From assembly GCA_021732975.1 (NCBI GenBank), contig JAKFWC010000007.1:1-63051 (forward strand): 63,051 bases of DNA, in the 5' to 3' direction. This DNA comes from Planctomycetaceae bacterium (GTDB taxonomy: Bacteria; Planctomycetota; Planctomycetia; Planctomycetales; Planctomycetaceae). Under the pieces are notes generated by a model that was not told the DNA's origin, did no database searches, and was given only the letters and a program-made list of their open reading frames with translations. The translations under genes and the position numbers were made by a program. Positions 37,101 to 46,304 of this stretch are shown one piece after another. Position 1 is the stretch's first letter; each line of letters opens with the position of its first letter.

Positions 37101-40100
37101 CGTCACCGGCGAGTTGACCGTCGTCAATGCCACCGCACTCAACTTCGAGGTCAATCCAACATTCGCGCTGACCGTACGCGTGCTCGACAACGGCCTTCCG
37201 CCGTTGACCGGATCCGGCACGGTCACGATCAATCTGTCGGATGCCAACGATCCGCCGAAGGTTGCGCCCCAGACGTTCTCGGTCATTGAAGATGCCGCCG
37301 TGAACACCGTTGTGGGAACGGCAACCGCGACCGATGAAGATGGCAGCCAAACTCGCACGTTCGCGATCACCGGCGGGAACGTCGGCAGCGCGTTCCAGAT
37401 CGATGGCAATACCGGCGTCATTACGGTCAAGACGAAAGCCGCCATCGACTGGGAAACCACGCCCGTCTTCACGTTGCAGGTGACGGCCACGGACAACGGA
37501 ATTCCCTCGGCTGCCGGGACCGGTGTGATCAAGGTCAACGTCACCAATATCAACGACGCGCCGACCAGTCTTTCCTTCGCCAACACGACGACAGACCTGG
37601 CGGAAAACGTCGCCAAGCTGAACCGCGTCAAGGTGGCCGATATCGTCATCGGGGATGACGGACTCGGCGTGAATCAACTGTCGTTAACCGGCGCGGACGC
37701 GTCGATTTTTGAGATCGTCAACGGCGGCTTGTTCGTCAAAGCCGGGACCGATCTCAACTTTGAAGCCAAGTCGAACTACGTCGTCACGGTGAATGTAGAC
37801 GACACGTCGCTGGGAAATACTCCCGATGCGTCGGCGAACTTTACGTTGAAACTGATCGACGTAAACGAAGCCCCGGTGTTGCCCGGAAAGACGGTGGTTC
37901 TGCCGGAAAACAGTCCCGTTGGCACCGTGGTCGCGACGGGAATTGCCACCGATCCGGACGCCGGTCAAAAACTCACGTACTCGCTTCAATCGGGTAACCG
38001 GAATGGAGCCTTCGCCATCAATCCCAGTACCGGGGTGATCACCGTCAACAACCCGGCGGCACTCGACTGGGAGAACCAACCACCCTTTGAGCTGAAGATC
38101 GGCGTCACCGACAACGGTGCTCCCGCACTCTCGACAGCCGCGATCCTCAAGGTCGTCCTCACCAATGCCAATGATGCCCCTTCGGTCTATCGAGCTTACA
38201 AAACCATCCCCGAGAATCTCGCCCAGGGAACCGTGGTCCTCGACTACAAAGTCGTCGCCAAAGACCAGGATGCTGGCCAGACATTGACGTACGCCATCAC
38301 GGCGGGCAACGAAGGGAATGCCTTCGCGATCAATGCCGCGACCGGCGTCATCACCGTCAACAACCCACTGGAGTTGGACTATGAGAACCAACCGCCCTTT
38401 GAATTGACGATTTCGGTCAAGGATGACGGCACGCCGTCATTGACCTCTCTCGGCAGTTTGCGGATCGCCCTCTCTGATGTGAACGATGCGCCGCGCGTCT
38501 ATAACGGTGCGGTCACCATTCCGGAACACGCCCCCGTCGGCTCAACGGTTCTCGATTACAAGATCGTGGCCCGCGATCAAGACCTCGGCCAGACGCTGAG
38601 CTTTGCCATTCTGTCCGGGAATCGGGACAACGCCTTCGCCATTGACCCCTACACCGGCGTGATTACCGTGAAGAATTCGGCCCCCCTCGATTTTGAAACG
38701 GGCGGACCGTTCGATCTGGAAATCGCGACCACGGACACCGGCACCCCCGCACTTACCTCGAAGGCAAACCTGCGGGTGAATCTGAAGAATGTGAACGATC
38801 CCCCGCAGTTCACCAACGCTTCCGTGACGATTCTGGAAAACCTGCCGACCGGGACGACGGTCTTCGATCTGAAAACGGTGGCCAACGACCCCGATGCCGG
38901 CCAGACGCTGACGTTCGCCATTACGGGTGGCAACCGTAACAACGCCTTCAAAGTCGACGCCGCAACCGGCATCGTGTCCGTCGATAATTCCCTCGCGCTC
39001 GATTGGGAAAACGCGCCGCCGTTTACGCTCTCCATTTCTGCTACCGACAGCGCCAACCCCGCGCTTACCGCAACTGGCACACTCAAAGTCCTGCTGAAGA
39101 ACGCCAACGACGCCCCGCGCGTTTACAATGCAGCCAAGACGATTTCGGAGAATCTTCCCGCCGGTTCGCTGGTGCTCGATTACAAGATCGTGGCCCGCGA
39201 TCAGGATACCGGTCAGACGTTAAAGTACGCGATCACCGCCGGCAACACGGGGAATGCCTTTGCAATCCACCCAGATACGGGCTTGATCACCGTCAACAAT
39301 GCCGCCGCGGTCGACTTTGAAACGAATCCCCAGTTCGTGCTGACGATTAAGGTAACCGATAACGGCACACCATCGCTGTCTTCTTCAGCGACGCTGACCA
39401 TTAACCTCAAAGACATCCTTGAACCGGCGACAGTCGTCCCGGCAACATTCGCCTTGCCCGAGAACAGTGCCGTCGGAACCAACGTGGGAACGGTCACCCC
39501 CACGGCTCCGCCCAGTCCCGGCAAGACCCGCTCCTTCGCGATCACCGGCGGGAACCCGAACAATGCCTTTTCCATCAACGCGACCACGGGGCAGATTGAA
39601 GTCAACAATCCTGCGGCCCTTAATTTCGAGGGAACGCCGACATTCTCGTTAGTCGTCACCATCACCGATACCGGCTCTCCGACGACAACCGGGTCGGGAG
39701 TAATCAAGGTCAACCTGACCAACGTCAACGAAGCGCCTGTCGTGCCGGCGCAGTCGCTGGCCGTGAAAACATTCTCTCCGGTGGGAACCGTTGTCGGTAA
39801 CGTTGTCGCCACCGACCCCGATGCCGGTCAGACCCGCACGTATGCAATTGAGTCCGGCAACGGCGTGTTGAACAACATCTTCGCCATCGATTTCGCGACC
39901 GGCAAAATCACAGTGAACAATGCATTGGGACTGTTCTTCGCGCGGGACTACAACCTCGTTGTTCGCGTGACGGACAACGGGTCGCCGGCACTGTCCACCC
40001 TCGGCAACGTTCGCATCGTGGTGAATGCTACCGGCGTGGCCTTAACGACTTCAACAATCACCAGCGCGCCGGTTACGTCTACGTCGTCGAAACTGTTGAA

Positions 40101-40113
40101 GAAGGCGAAGTGA
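34123..40113 (+). CDS. Giant LEPR-XLL protein with beta-propeller and 11 cadherin-like repeats
   Basis: A 1996-residue surface or secreted protein. An Arg-rich start leads to MEPRLLLSA (about 42-50), the LEPR-XLL motif found at the N-terminus of many large planctomycete and proteobacterial exported proteins. Residues about 90-860 form a sialidase/VPS10-like propeller with Asp-box repeats (STDGGATWAP, STDGGATYAQ, SLDGGGNWSQ, STDAGTNWTN). From about 860 to the end come 11 cadherin-like repeats of ~95-100 residues, each with an SxENxPxGTxV start, a DxDAGQTL core and a final NDAP/NEAP calcium-binding turn. Likely roles are adhesion or matrix. There is no visible dockerin or sorting signal; it ends in a Ser/Thr stretch and KKAK. 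The start at 34123 was chosen because homology begins soon after. Confidence 0.88.
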   Translation: MLRSHWLLAVRGLLTHRGTSNRLSSPRGMRSRSNFAAEVRVMEPRLLLSAIVPATEVPPEDAELEVPLPVGGDPSFARPSAVAPANNDATWTPVGPGPIEDGQVEGINAQNNPVSGAVHVVLPHPTNADILYVGTTNGGVWKTTNATATNPTWTPLIDQETSLSIGAMALDPIDATGNTLVVGIGRYSSLGRDGGSRAGLLKSTDGGATWAPINGTGAVSMAGKNIAGVTIRGNDIIVAVNTADSFTNGNIGIFRSTDGGATYAQVSGATGSGLPQGVTYDLVGDPVNNDVLYTGVAFGVGAGSNGIYKSTNRGASWSKVSNATIDALIGNVTSNFELAVGRNNNVFAGIINQGQLAGLFMSLDGGGNWSQLDTPVTNENGTNVGINPNPKGPGSGSPPEQIAGGQGSIHFSMAADPTVASLVYVAGDRQPSPFPNSIGARNFSGRVFRVDGSLTAGSQATAMTHNPSTSSNSSPHADSRDMAFDAAGNLIEGDDGGIYRRTNPRTTGDWFGLHGNLQNTEFHSIAYDALSNIYFGGTQDVGTPVQITSGGPTWSDVFQGDGGVVAVDAVSLAAQNRSIRYISFQNFGNFTRATYDANNQLVSLVSPTLTVTQTGTSLPQADANIQFYQPYELNAVDPTRGIIGTRNIYESANRFDTLDRLFVGTATITAMAYGGTGNADAIYYGDAAGQMWVRQTAGGSFTQLTGYQGGIPRDIVLDPDDWQTVIVIDSSGVYRSTDAGTNWTNVTGNLATANPGSIRTVSYIEGTDDDGIVIGADRGVFLTEMVTIGMWDNFGPDLPNAPVRDLRYYAGDDVLVAGLMGRGAWSISNASLEVGLDNNLPVIADQSFSVNENAPPATIVGTVLASDPDAGQTLAYAITAGNTGNAFAIDSMTGQLTVLTSAPIDLQTNPAFNLTVQVTDNGNPARSSSATVTINVLEVNISPVVPTQSFTLSENRPNGTVVGTVVATDSNLGQTKMFSITGGNLGGAFAINAVTGELTVVNATALNFEVNPTFALTVRVLDNGLPPLTGSGTVTINLSDANDPPKVAPQTFSVIEDAAVNTVVGTATATDEDGSQTRTFAITGGNVGSAFQIDGNTGVITVKTKAAIDWETTPVFTLQVTATDNGIPSAAGTGVIKVNVTNINDAPTSLSFANTTTDLAENVAKLNRVKVADIVIGDDGLGVNQLSLTGADASIFEIVNGGLFVKAGTDLNFEAKSNYVVTVNVDDTSLGNTPDASANFTLKLIDVNEAPVLPGKTVVLPENSPVGTVVATGIATDPDAGQKLTYSLQSGNRNGAFAINPSTGVITVNNPAALDWENQPPFELKIGVTDNGAPALSTAAILKVVLTNANDAPSVYRAYKTIPENLAQGTVVLDYKVVAKDQDAGQTLTYAITAGNEGNAFAINAATGVITVNNPLELDYENQPPFELTISVKDDGTPSLTSLGSLRIALSDVNDAPRVYNGAVTIPEHAPVGSTVLDYKIVARDQDLGQTLSFAILSGNRDNAFAIDPYTGVITVKNSAPLDFETGGPFDLEIATTDTGTPALTSKANLRVNLKNVNDPPQFTNASVTILENLPTGTTVFDLKTVANDPDAGQTLTFAITGGNRNNAFKVDAATGIVSVDNSLALDWENAPPFTLSISATDSANPALTATGTLKVLLKNANDAPRVYNAAKTISENLPAGSLVLDYKIVARDQDTGQTLKYAITAGNTGNAFAIHPDTGLITVNNAAAVDFETNPQFVLTIKVTDNGTPSLSSSATLTINLKDILEPATVVPATFALPENSAVGTNVGTVTPTAPPSPGKTRSFAITGGNPNNAFSINATTGQIEVNNPAALNFEGTPTFSLVVTITDTGSPTTTGSGVIKVNLTNVNEAPVVPAQSLAVKTFSPVGTVVGNVVATDPDAGQTRTYAIESGNGVLNNIFAIDFATGKITVNNALGLFFARDYNLVVRVTDNGSPALSTLGNVRIVVNATGVALTTSTITSAPVTSTSSKLLKKAK

Positions 40114-40152
40114 TCGTCGGACGGTCGTCCCACCGAGCCAAGGGATGTCCGA

Positions 40153-41427
40153 TCAGCTCAGATTGTCCTTCAATGTCTGCATCGTTTCGCGCTGCCGCTG
40201 CTCGACGAATTGCCGGGCTACGGCCGCTTTGGCCTTGGCTTGAGCGGGATTTTTGGCGAGAGCCAGGGCTGTCGCCGGTAGACGTTGAACGTCGGCCTCG
40301 TTGTCGAAATCGAACAGCCAGTCGCCCAAGCCGATATCACGCCACATGAGGCCTTTGCTGGTCTGCTCGGCCCATCGGCAGACAATGGCGGGAATACCGT
40401 TGCCGACGCACATAATCGGCGAATGCATTTCATTGCCGAAGAGTCCCGCGCTGCGAACATAGGTCGACAGCGCTTCGCCCGTCAGCCAATAATCGGGTCG
40501 CCAGACGGTCCGTGATTTCACATCCGCGGGCAAGGGGTCGTACAACAATTCCTTGCCGACGGCCATTTGTGTGCGGTCTTCCGGACAAATGAGGACCTTC
40601 ATCTCGGTCTGCCGCACGATGTCGATGATCGCCCGGCGATGCGGTTCGTGATCGTGCTCCTTCATGGCTTCGTTCCGCGCGTGCTTGATATCATCGCGCG
40701 CGGTTTTCTTTTCCGGAAGAACCCAATACGGCGTATATCGCAACCGGGGAATACAGCAGAGGAACCGGCCCTCTTCCAGTTGATGTTCCCGCAGAAACGC
40801 CGTGGATTTTTCGTCATCGCGCAAGTCGGTCGCGAAGGCGGCATCGGGGCCGAACTCCATCACCGGGCAGGTGCAACTGCGGTCCTGGGCCAGTTTCTTG
40901 GACACCGAATCGCGGAAGAAAACGAACTTCGCGCCGCTAAGAACATCGATCGTTTTCACAAACACATTGGCCGGAGTCGGCTTCGTAGCTGTCGAACCAG
41001 TTTCGGCCAGCGTGATTCCATAAACGCCGTACGGTTTACTCGTTTCAGTTCGCCACCGAGTGACATCGCGTTCGGCGACCAGCGATGCTCCGGATCCGTG
41101 CAGGAGAAAATCGCATTCGGCAAATGCGGCTTCCAATGCGGTGGGACTCTGCACGATTTTCACCTGGGGAAATCGTTGCTGCAGAATCGCATCGACGCCA
41201 TTATCCACACGACTGGGCCACAGCCGCACTTCCGCATCGGGCAGATGCCGTTCCAGCAGCGCCAAGACACCCGGTGTATGGGCAATGTCTCCAATGTTCA
41301 CCGTCTGCCACGACGACCGAAGCAGAATCCGCGGTCGCCGCAATTCCTGCGTTCCCCGGGAAACATTTGCGATCACCGCCGTCGCCGCCCCCGCGAACGT
41401 CGTCTGCAGGAATTGCCGTCGATCCAT
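40153..41427 (-). CDS. Polysaccharide pyruvyl transferase family protein, Tat signal
   Basis: A 424-residue protein with a twin-arginine-like start [14 protein letters not shown] and then a polysaccharide pyruvyl transferase domain: [20 protein letters not shown] (glycine-rich donor site), [32 protein letters not shown], a middle region with [14 protein letters not shown], and C-terminal [21 protein letters not shown], typical of the fold. Family members add pyruvyl ketals to exopolysaccharide sugars. A Tat signal on such a protein is unusual but occurs in planctomycetes. The ATG at 41427 was used because upstream codons lack homology. It converges with the giant LEPR-XLL gene. Confidence 0.8.
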   Translation of the reverse strand: MDRRQFLQTTFAGAATAVIANVSRGTQELRRPRILLRSSWQTVNIGDIAHTPGVLALLERHLPDAEVRLWPSRVDNGVDAILQQRFPQVKIVQSPTALEAAFAECDFLLHGSGASLVAERDVTRWRTETSKPYGVYGITLAETGSTATKPTPANVFVKTIDVLSGAKFVFFRDSVSKKLAQDRSCTCPVMEFGPDAAFATDLRDDEKSTAFLREHQLEEGRFLCCIPRLRYTPYWVLPEKKTARDDIKHARNEAMKEHDHEPHRRAIIDIVRQTEMKVLICPEDRTQMAVGKELLYDPLPADVKSRTVWRPDYWLTGEALSTYVRSAGLFGNEMHSPIMCVGNGIPAIVCRWAEQTSKGLMWRDIGLGDWLFDFDNEADVQRLPATALALAKNPAQAKAKAAVARQFVEQRQRETMQTLKDNLS

Positions 41428-41667
41428 GATTGAAAGCCTCTGGAGCACCGTCGGAGTGGCGACACCATGGTAACAATCACCAAAATCGGCGCCTTGGCAA
41501 TTCCTTCCCCCCGGCACACAACACGCCGGCCCTCATCTTTGTCAGAAACTTATTCGGCGTTCGGTTTCGCAACCACACCCCATCGGTTAAAATCCGTTGC
41601 TCCGCAGTTCCCACATCACACGATGGCTCGCCCCAAAGTGTCCTAAAGAACTGCGAGATACGCACTT

Positions 41668-41740
<73 letters not shown>

Positions 41741-41820
41741 TTTTGATGAAGCAGGCCGTTGGACATTGCCTCCCGCAATATCCAACGGCCTTTTGTTCTG
41801 TGATTGCACTGACCGCGATC

Positions 41821-43257
41821 TTAATGCGCCGGCGGTGGGCTGTCCTGGAAGGCGCGGGCGCGAAAGAGGAAGTCAACAATGTTTCCTTCGTGCGGTTGCA
41901 GCCAATTGAGCTGTACGGTCTTCACGCGGCCGATGTTGAGGCGGTCAATCGTCACGGCGTCGAGGAGTTGCCGTTTGAACTTTGGGTCTTCGGTGATCGC
42001 CGAGCAGACGAGCGTCGAACCCATCGATTGAATCATCTTGGCCTGCGGGCATTCCACCACCGACGCGAACGGGAACATATACTCGGTGTTTGCGAGGGAC
42101 ACGTCCGGGGCGTTGCAGTGGACGATCGTCGGCCGCAAGTAGTCGCACCGCTCGCGTTCGATGAGCCGCTCACCGTTGCGGTACTTCGCGGTGACTTCCG
42201 TCGCGCCGGGGGATTTCAGTCCTTCTTCGATTTGTGCATTCATCGCCGCGGCGACACCCTTGGTCGTGAAAGCGGCCAGCGAAGACTTCGGATCATCCGG
42301 CGGCAGCGGGGCGATCGGGCCGAGTTTCTGGGCAATGGCATCGGCGATTTCTTCGGTATGCCGCGAGGCCCACACGCCGCTGGCGTTAATGCAGCTTCGA
42401 CCACTGTTGGCGAAGATGCTGTCGACCATGATGTCGAGATAATCTTCCCATTTGTCGACAAGATCATCGCCGAGGACGACTTTTGAAAAACCGGGGCCGT
42501 GAGCGGAGATTTTCGGGTTGCCATAGTGCTGGTCGACGGTTTGCTGCCCGCCGAAGATCATCGTGCGCGGGCTGTCGGCCATCATCGCGCCGCCGACATC
42601 GTGACCACCTGGGTAAATGCCGATCGCTTCCCGTGGGAGTCCCGCCTGGAAGAACGCTTCCGCCACGCGGTAGGGGGTCCAGAATTCCTGTGAACCGGGC
42701 TTGAGCATCAGTCCGATCTGCATCGGGATCGCGGGCAACCACAGCGTGTGGACCCCCGGCGAATTGTTCGGCAGTACCGCGGACAGAACCGGTGTGTTCG
42801 CCTGGAAGCTGACCATCACCCCGCGGCTTTCCATGCCGTAGCCGTTGGTCAGAACATCATGCGGCAGTCCGCGGGTGAGGGCGTCGATCACTTCGCCCAT
42901 GTGCGACAGGACGAACGCGTTCTTCCGCATGTTGCCGGCACACATGTGCTCGGGCAGCCCCGTGGTCGCCGATTGCATCCGGCAGAACTCGGCTGGATTC
43001 AGCGACCCGTTCCCACACGGCAGCGTGGCGTTGAGATACAGATCCGCCGCTTTCGCACAGATGTCGATGAGTTGCGGGATGGAAAGCTGCCGCAGGGCAT
43101 CGCGGGCCTTCTGAGCCTTCTTCAGGTCCAGCTTGGCCTGCATTCCCGTCGCTTGATGGAGCTGCGCGAGCGCTTCGCCGGTGTCGAAGTGCACAACCGG
43201 CTGCTTCTCCATGCTCTCGTAAACTTGGCCCCAGCGGAGGATGGGAATATCAAACAT
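41821..43257 (-). CDS. Aldehyde dehydrogenase / acyl-CoA reductase-like
   Basis: A 478-residue member of the aldehyde dehydrogenase superfamily. Seen are SFQANTPVLSAVLPNNSPG (cofactor-binding part), LMLKPGSQEFWTPYR, FQAGLPREAIGIYPGG, and the nucleophile in FANSGRSCINASG. Near the end is NTEYMFPFASVVECP. It lies 58 bases downstream of an adenylate-forming enzyme gene, and the two are probably one operon, so it may reduce the activated acyl group to an aldehyde, as LuxC does with LuxE. A plain NAD-dependent aldehyde dehydrogenase is the alternative. The ATG at 43257 was preferred to a TTG 13 codons upstream. Confidence 0.8.
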   Translation of the reverse strand: MFDIPILRWGQVYESMEKQPVVHFDTGEALAQLHQATGMQAKLDLKKAQKARDALRQLSIPQLIDICAKAADLYLNATLPCGNGSLNPAEFCRMQSATTGLPEHMCAGNMRKNAFVLSHMGEVIDALTRGLPHDVLTNGYGMESRGVMVSFQANTPVLSAVLPNNSPGVHTLWLPAIPMQIGLMLKPGSQEFWTPYRVAEAFFQAGLPREAIGIYPGGHDVGGAMMADSPRTMIFGGQQTVDQHYGNPKISAHGPGFSKVVLGDDLVDKWEDYLDIMVDSIFANSGRSCINASGVWASRHTEEIADAIAQKLGPIAPLPPDDPKSSLAAFTTKGVAAAMNAQIEEGLKSPGATEVTAKYRNGERLIERERCDYLRPTIVHCNAPDVSLANTEYMFPFASVVECPQAKMIQSMGSTLVCSAITEDPKFKRQLLDAVTIDRLNIGRVKTVQLNWLQPHEGNIVDFLFRARAFQDSPPPAH

Positions 43258-43314
43258 TCGGAAATGCGCCTCGAAGGAACTCTTCACCACTGACAAAGAG
43301 CCACGAACAACTGA

Positions 43315-44424
43315 CTAATACACCCCCACCGTCGTTGTTTTCGCGAACACATGGAATGGCCGCGTGCCGCTGATGCCGTCCCACGGGTAGGCTTCGCACG
43401 GGGGTTCGCGCTCGCCTTCGTCACGCTCCATGAAGCCGGGAATGAAAAGTTCCTTGGTGAGCGTGTAGAGCTTCACGCGGCCGGTTTTGTTGTAGTCGAC
43501 GACTTTGTTGTAGTCGTCGAACTCGACTACTTCGATGACCGCGCGCGGTTCCGGAGCGTGGTAGGTGATCTTGTAGTTGTCCGCTTTATCGAACGGCTTG
43601 CTGCATGCCAGACCCATCAGCGTGTTGCCGTAGGTCGGCGTCATGAAAACATCCGGGCCGAGGAGTTCTTCGCAGCAGACGCGGTACCACTGCGGCGAAA
43701 ACTCGGTCCCGCCGCCGAAGATACCAGTGATGCCCGTTTCGGCGATTGTCCGGCCTTCGTTCATCAACCGGCTGGCGAGAGCTTCCAACAACTTCGGCGT
43801 CATGAAGGCACACTTGATGTCGTGCCCGGCGGACAGAATCGTGAGCACCTGATCGATGACGTGCTCTTTGTACTCTTCCGCTTCCTTGATCTTGCCCTTC
43901 TTGAGCAGCTTCACCACCCAGCGGGGATCGAGATCGACGCAGAAGCAGATGCCGCCGCGGAACTGGGCGAGATGCTCGACCGCGAGTCGCAAGCGGCGCG
44001 GACCCGACGGACCGAGCATCAGCCAATTCGAGCCTTTCGGGAAATACTTGTCCGGGAGCGTCGCACTGAAGTTTTCGTAATCAATCCAGTGATCTTCAAC
44101 CACCAGCCGACTCTTCGGGATGCCCGTCGTGCCACCGGTTTCGAAGACGTACATCGGTTTGCCTTCGAGCCCCTTCGGCATCCACCGCGTCACCGGGCCG
44201 CCGCGGAGTTCGTCGTCTTCAAACAGCGGGAACTTCTTCAAGTCGTCGAAGGAATTGACATCCGTAAGCGGGTTGAAGTTGAACGACTTGGCTTTTTCGA
44301 GCCAGTAGGGCGAACCCGTCGCCGGATTGAAGTGCCACTGAACCGTTTCGCGCGTGTGGGCATCGAGCGCGGCACGAGCCTGGACAGCACGTTCCTGAAG
44401 TGTCGTCACGGAGCGATCTTTCAT
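43315..44424 (-). CDS. Acyl-activating enzyme, LuxE/phenylacetate-CoA-ligase-like
   Basis: A 369-residue adenylate-forming enzyme. The ATP-phosphate loop FETGGTTGIPKSRLV lies at about 94-108. GITGIFGGGTEFSPQ and PTYGNTLMGLACS (aromatic/Gly acceptor-adenylate motifs) follow. A C-terminal ~100-residue lid domain, present in full-size acyl-CoA ligases, is missing or short; the length matches LuxE-type acyl-protein synthetases. The substrate is not readable. It is followed by the aldehyde dehydrogenase gene, which suggests a carboxylate-to-aldehyde pathway. Confidence 0.78.
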   Translation of the reverse strand: MKDRSVTTLQERAVQARAALDAHTRETVQWHFNPATGSPYWLEKAKSFNFNPLTDVNSFDDLKKFPLFEDDELRGGPVTRWMPKGLEGKPMYVFETGGTTGIPKSRLVVEDHWIDYENFSATLPDKYFPKGSNWLMLGPSGPRRLRLAVEHLAQFRGGICFCVDLDPRWVVKLLKKGKIKEAEEYKEHVIDQVLTILSAGHDIKCAFMTPKLLEALASRLMNEGRTIAETGITGIFGGGTEFSPQWYRVCCEELLGPDVFMTPTYGNTLMGLACSKPFDKADNYKITYHAPEPRAVIEVVEFDDYNKVVDYNKTGRVKLYTLTKELFIPGFMERDEGEREPPCEAYPWDGISGTRPFHVFAKTTTVGVY

Positions 44425-44516
44425 TGAAGAATGCGGACGGTGGGCGAACGCAGGCAGTCAAAACATGATAGTCGTTGAGACAACTAACGGCAACGGGAGG
44501 GACGAAATGGAGAATG

Positions 44517-44604
44517 AGGAATGGAGCATGAAGAATTCAAAATGGTGAATTGCGCCCCATTCTTCACTCTTCATTTTGCATTCTTCATTCCCCATTCCCC
44601 GTCA
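44517..44604. repeat. Inverted-repeat element F (AT-rich)
   Basis: An imperfect palindrome built of GGAATGGAGCATGAAGAA on the left and its near-complement TTCTTCATTCCCCATTCC on the right. It is AT-richer than its surroundings and lies between the acyl-activating enzyme gene and the end of the oxidoreductase gene. Confidence 0.6.
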
Positions 44605-44635
44605 GCAGACAAAGCAGCCGGACTGCGAGCGTTTC

Positions 44636-46093
44636 CTACAGGTCGGCGGTCGCCGGAACGATGTACGGGGCCCGGTATTCGCGAGTCAGTTGCTTGTTGG
44701 CTTCTTCGGCCATCGGTCCGCGGAAGGTTTCCTCCCCGGCGAGCGTCAGTTTCGGCCCGAGCGTAATCTTTGTCGTCGCCGGGTCGACTTTGTTGTCGGT
44801 CAAGTGTTGTAAGAAGCGATCGAGCGTCGAACTGGCTTCCGCGTCGTCTTTCAATGCCCCGCCGAGATCAGAGGCCGACATAGCCTTACCCAACCGGTAG
44901 GAAATGTTGCCGACGTGACAGAGCGCGCTCGAGAGGTGTCCTTCGAGGATTTCGCCGTTGAGGTCTTCGTAATTTCGGCTGCGGACGGCCTTCACAAAAT
45001 TTGCGAAGTGATGTTCGTCGCCACCACTGGAGAACGTTTGCAACTTTTTGCCGTCTTTATCGAAGACCATCCCGCCGTTGTAGCTCGGCGAAACCATGTA
45101 GCCATCCGAACCTTCAAAGATCACGCCGACCTTGGCGTCTTTGAAGGCGTCGGTCTTCAGGCCGCGGACTTCAAACACCAGGCGCTTGCCCGAGCGGAAC
45201 TGATGGATGCAGACCTGCGTGTTCGCCGTTTCCCCGGCGTCTTCGTAGCCGAACCGGCCGCCGTAGCTTTGCACGGTGTCGCCGAGGTCCATTTCACCGA
45301 GACCCCAGCGGGCGATGTCCATCTGGTGAATCCCCTGGTTGCCGAGGTCGCCGTTGCCGTAGGCCCATTGCCAGTGCCAGTCGTAGTGGAACTTGGGCCG
45401 CGTGAGGGTATCCATCGGAGCCGGGCCGGCCCACATGTCGTAGTTCACGCTCGCCGGGACATCATAATTCCCCTTGGGACCAATCGAGGGGCGCGGCTTG
45501 TAGCACAGGCCGCGGGCCAGTTTCACCTCGCCGATCTTGCCGGCCTTCATGTAATCGATCGCTTCCCGCATGCCCGGATTCGATCGGCTCTGCGTGCCAC
45601 ACTGAACCATTTTTTTGTACTTGCGGGCCGCTTCGACAATCCGGCGACCTTCGCTGACGTTGTGGCTCACCGGCTTTTCAACGTAGACATCTTTCCCGGC
45701 CTGCACAGCCCAGATTGCGGCAAGGGCGTGCCAATGGTTCGGCGTGGCGATGCTGGCAATGTCCAGCGACTTGTCTTCGAACGCCTTCCGCATGTCGATG
45801 TAGACTTTCGGCTTGTTGCCGAAGTTCTTCTCGATATCCTCCGCCCGCTTGTTGCCGACGACTTCATCGACATCGACAATCGCCGCGATCTCGCAGTCCT
45901 TCCGCTTGCCGAAGCCTGCGATGTGCGATGTCCCGCGACCATTCACGCCGACGACCACGACCCGCAGTTTTTCGTTCGGGCTGGATGATCCTTCTTGCGC
46001 GCTACCGGTGTTGGCAGCCGATGTCGCCAGCGCTGCGGTCGCCGCCGCGAACATTGAGTTTTCCAGGAATTCGCGACGTGATTGCTTAGACAT
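44636..46093 (-). CDS. Gfo/Idh/MocA oxidoreductase, Tat-exported
   Basis: A 485-residue NAD(P)-dependent oxidoreductase of the Gfo/Idh/MocA family. A Tat signal SRREFLENSMFAAATAALA lies at 5-23. The Rossmann fold begins LRVVVVGVNGRGTSH, with IVDVD. The conserved catalytic region is GKDVYVEKPVSHN (the EKP motif), and substrate-binding CGTQSRSNPG follows. The C-terminal beta domain contains NYDMWAGPAP and GDLGNQGIHQMDIARWGLG. Such exported enzymes, numerous in planctomycetes, oxidise or isomerise sugars and inositols. It is divergent from an esterase gene. Confidence 0.93.
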   Translation of the reverse strand: MSKQSRREFLENSMFAAATAALATSAANTGSAQEGSSSPNEKLRVVVVGVNGRGTSHIAGFGKRKDCEIAAIVDVDEVVGNKRAEDIEKNFGNKPKVYIDMRKAFEDKSLDIASIATPNHWHALAAIWAVQAGKDVYVEKPVSHNVSEGRRIVEAARKYKKMVQCGTQSRSNPGMREAIDYMKAGKIGEVKLARGLCYKPRPSIGPKGNYDVPASVNYDMWAGPAPMDTLTRPKFHYDWHWQWAYGNGDLGNQGIHQMDIARWGLGEMDLGDTVQSYGGRFGYEDAGETANTQVCIHQFRSGKRLVFEVRGLKTDAFKDAKVGVIFEGSDGYMVSPSYNGGMVFDKDGKKLQTFSSGGDEHHFANFVKAVRSRNYEDLNGEILEGHLSSALCHVGNISYRLGKAMSASDLGGALKDDAEASSTLDRFLQHLTDNKVDPATTKITLGPKLTLAGEETFRGPMAEEANKQLTREYRAPYIVPATADL

Positions 46094-46304
46094 CGGATCG
46101 GACCTTTATGCAGCGGCTGACAACAGAAGCATTATCAGGAAACGTCATTGATACCCGCGAGGTACCAATGCGCATATCGGGAGTTTACGTCACCTTTCCA
46201 TCAACCTGCAAGCATGCGATCTCCGGAGGACTGCCGCGGCAACGGAGTCGCTGGTTCGGCTTTCGCCGGTTAGAATCCATTCCCCCTTTACAGGAGCTCA
46301 TGTC

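Noticed and set aside
43351..44427. 358-codon plus-strand frame opposite the acyl-activating enzyme
   Set aside because: The opposite strand has the TGGTTGIPKS loop and correct length. This frame has no motif.
44915..45988. 357-codon plus-strand frame opposite the oxidoreductase
   Set aside because: The minus-strand product has Tat signal, Rossmann fold and EKP motif. This frame is a shadow.
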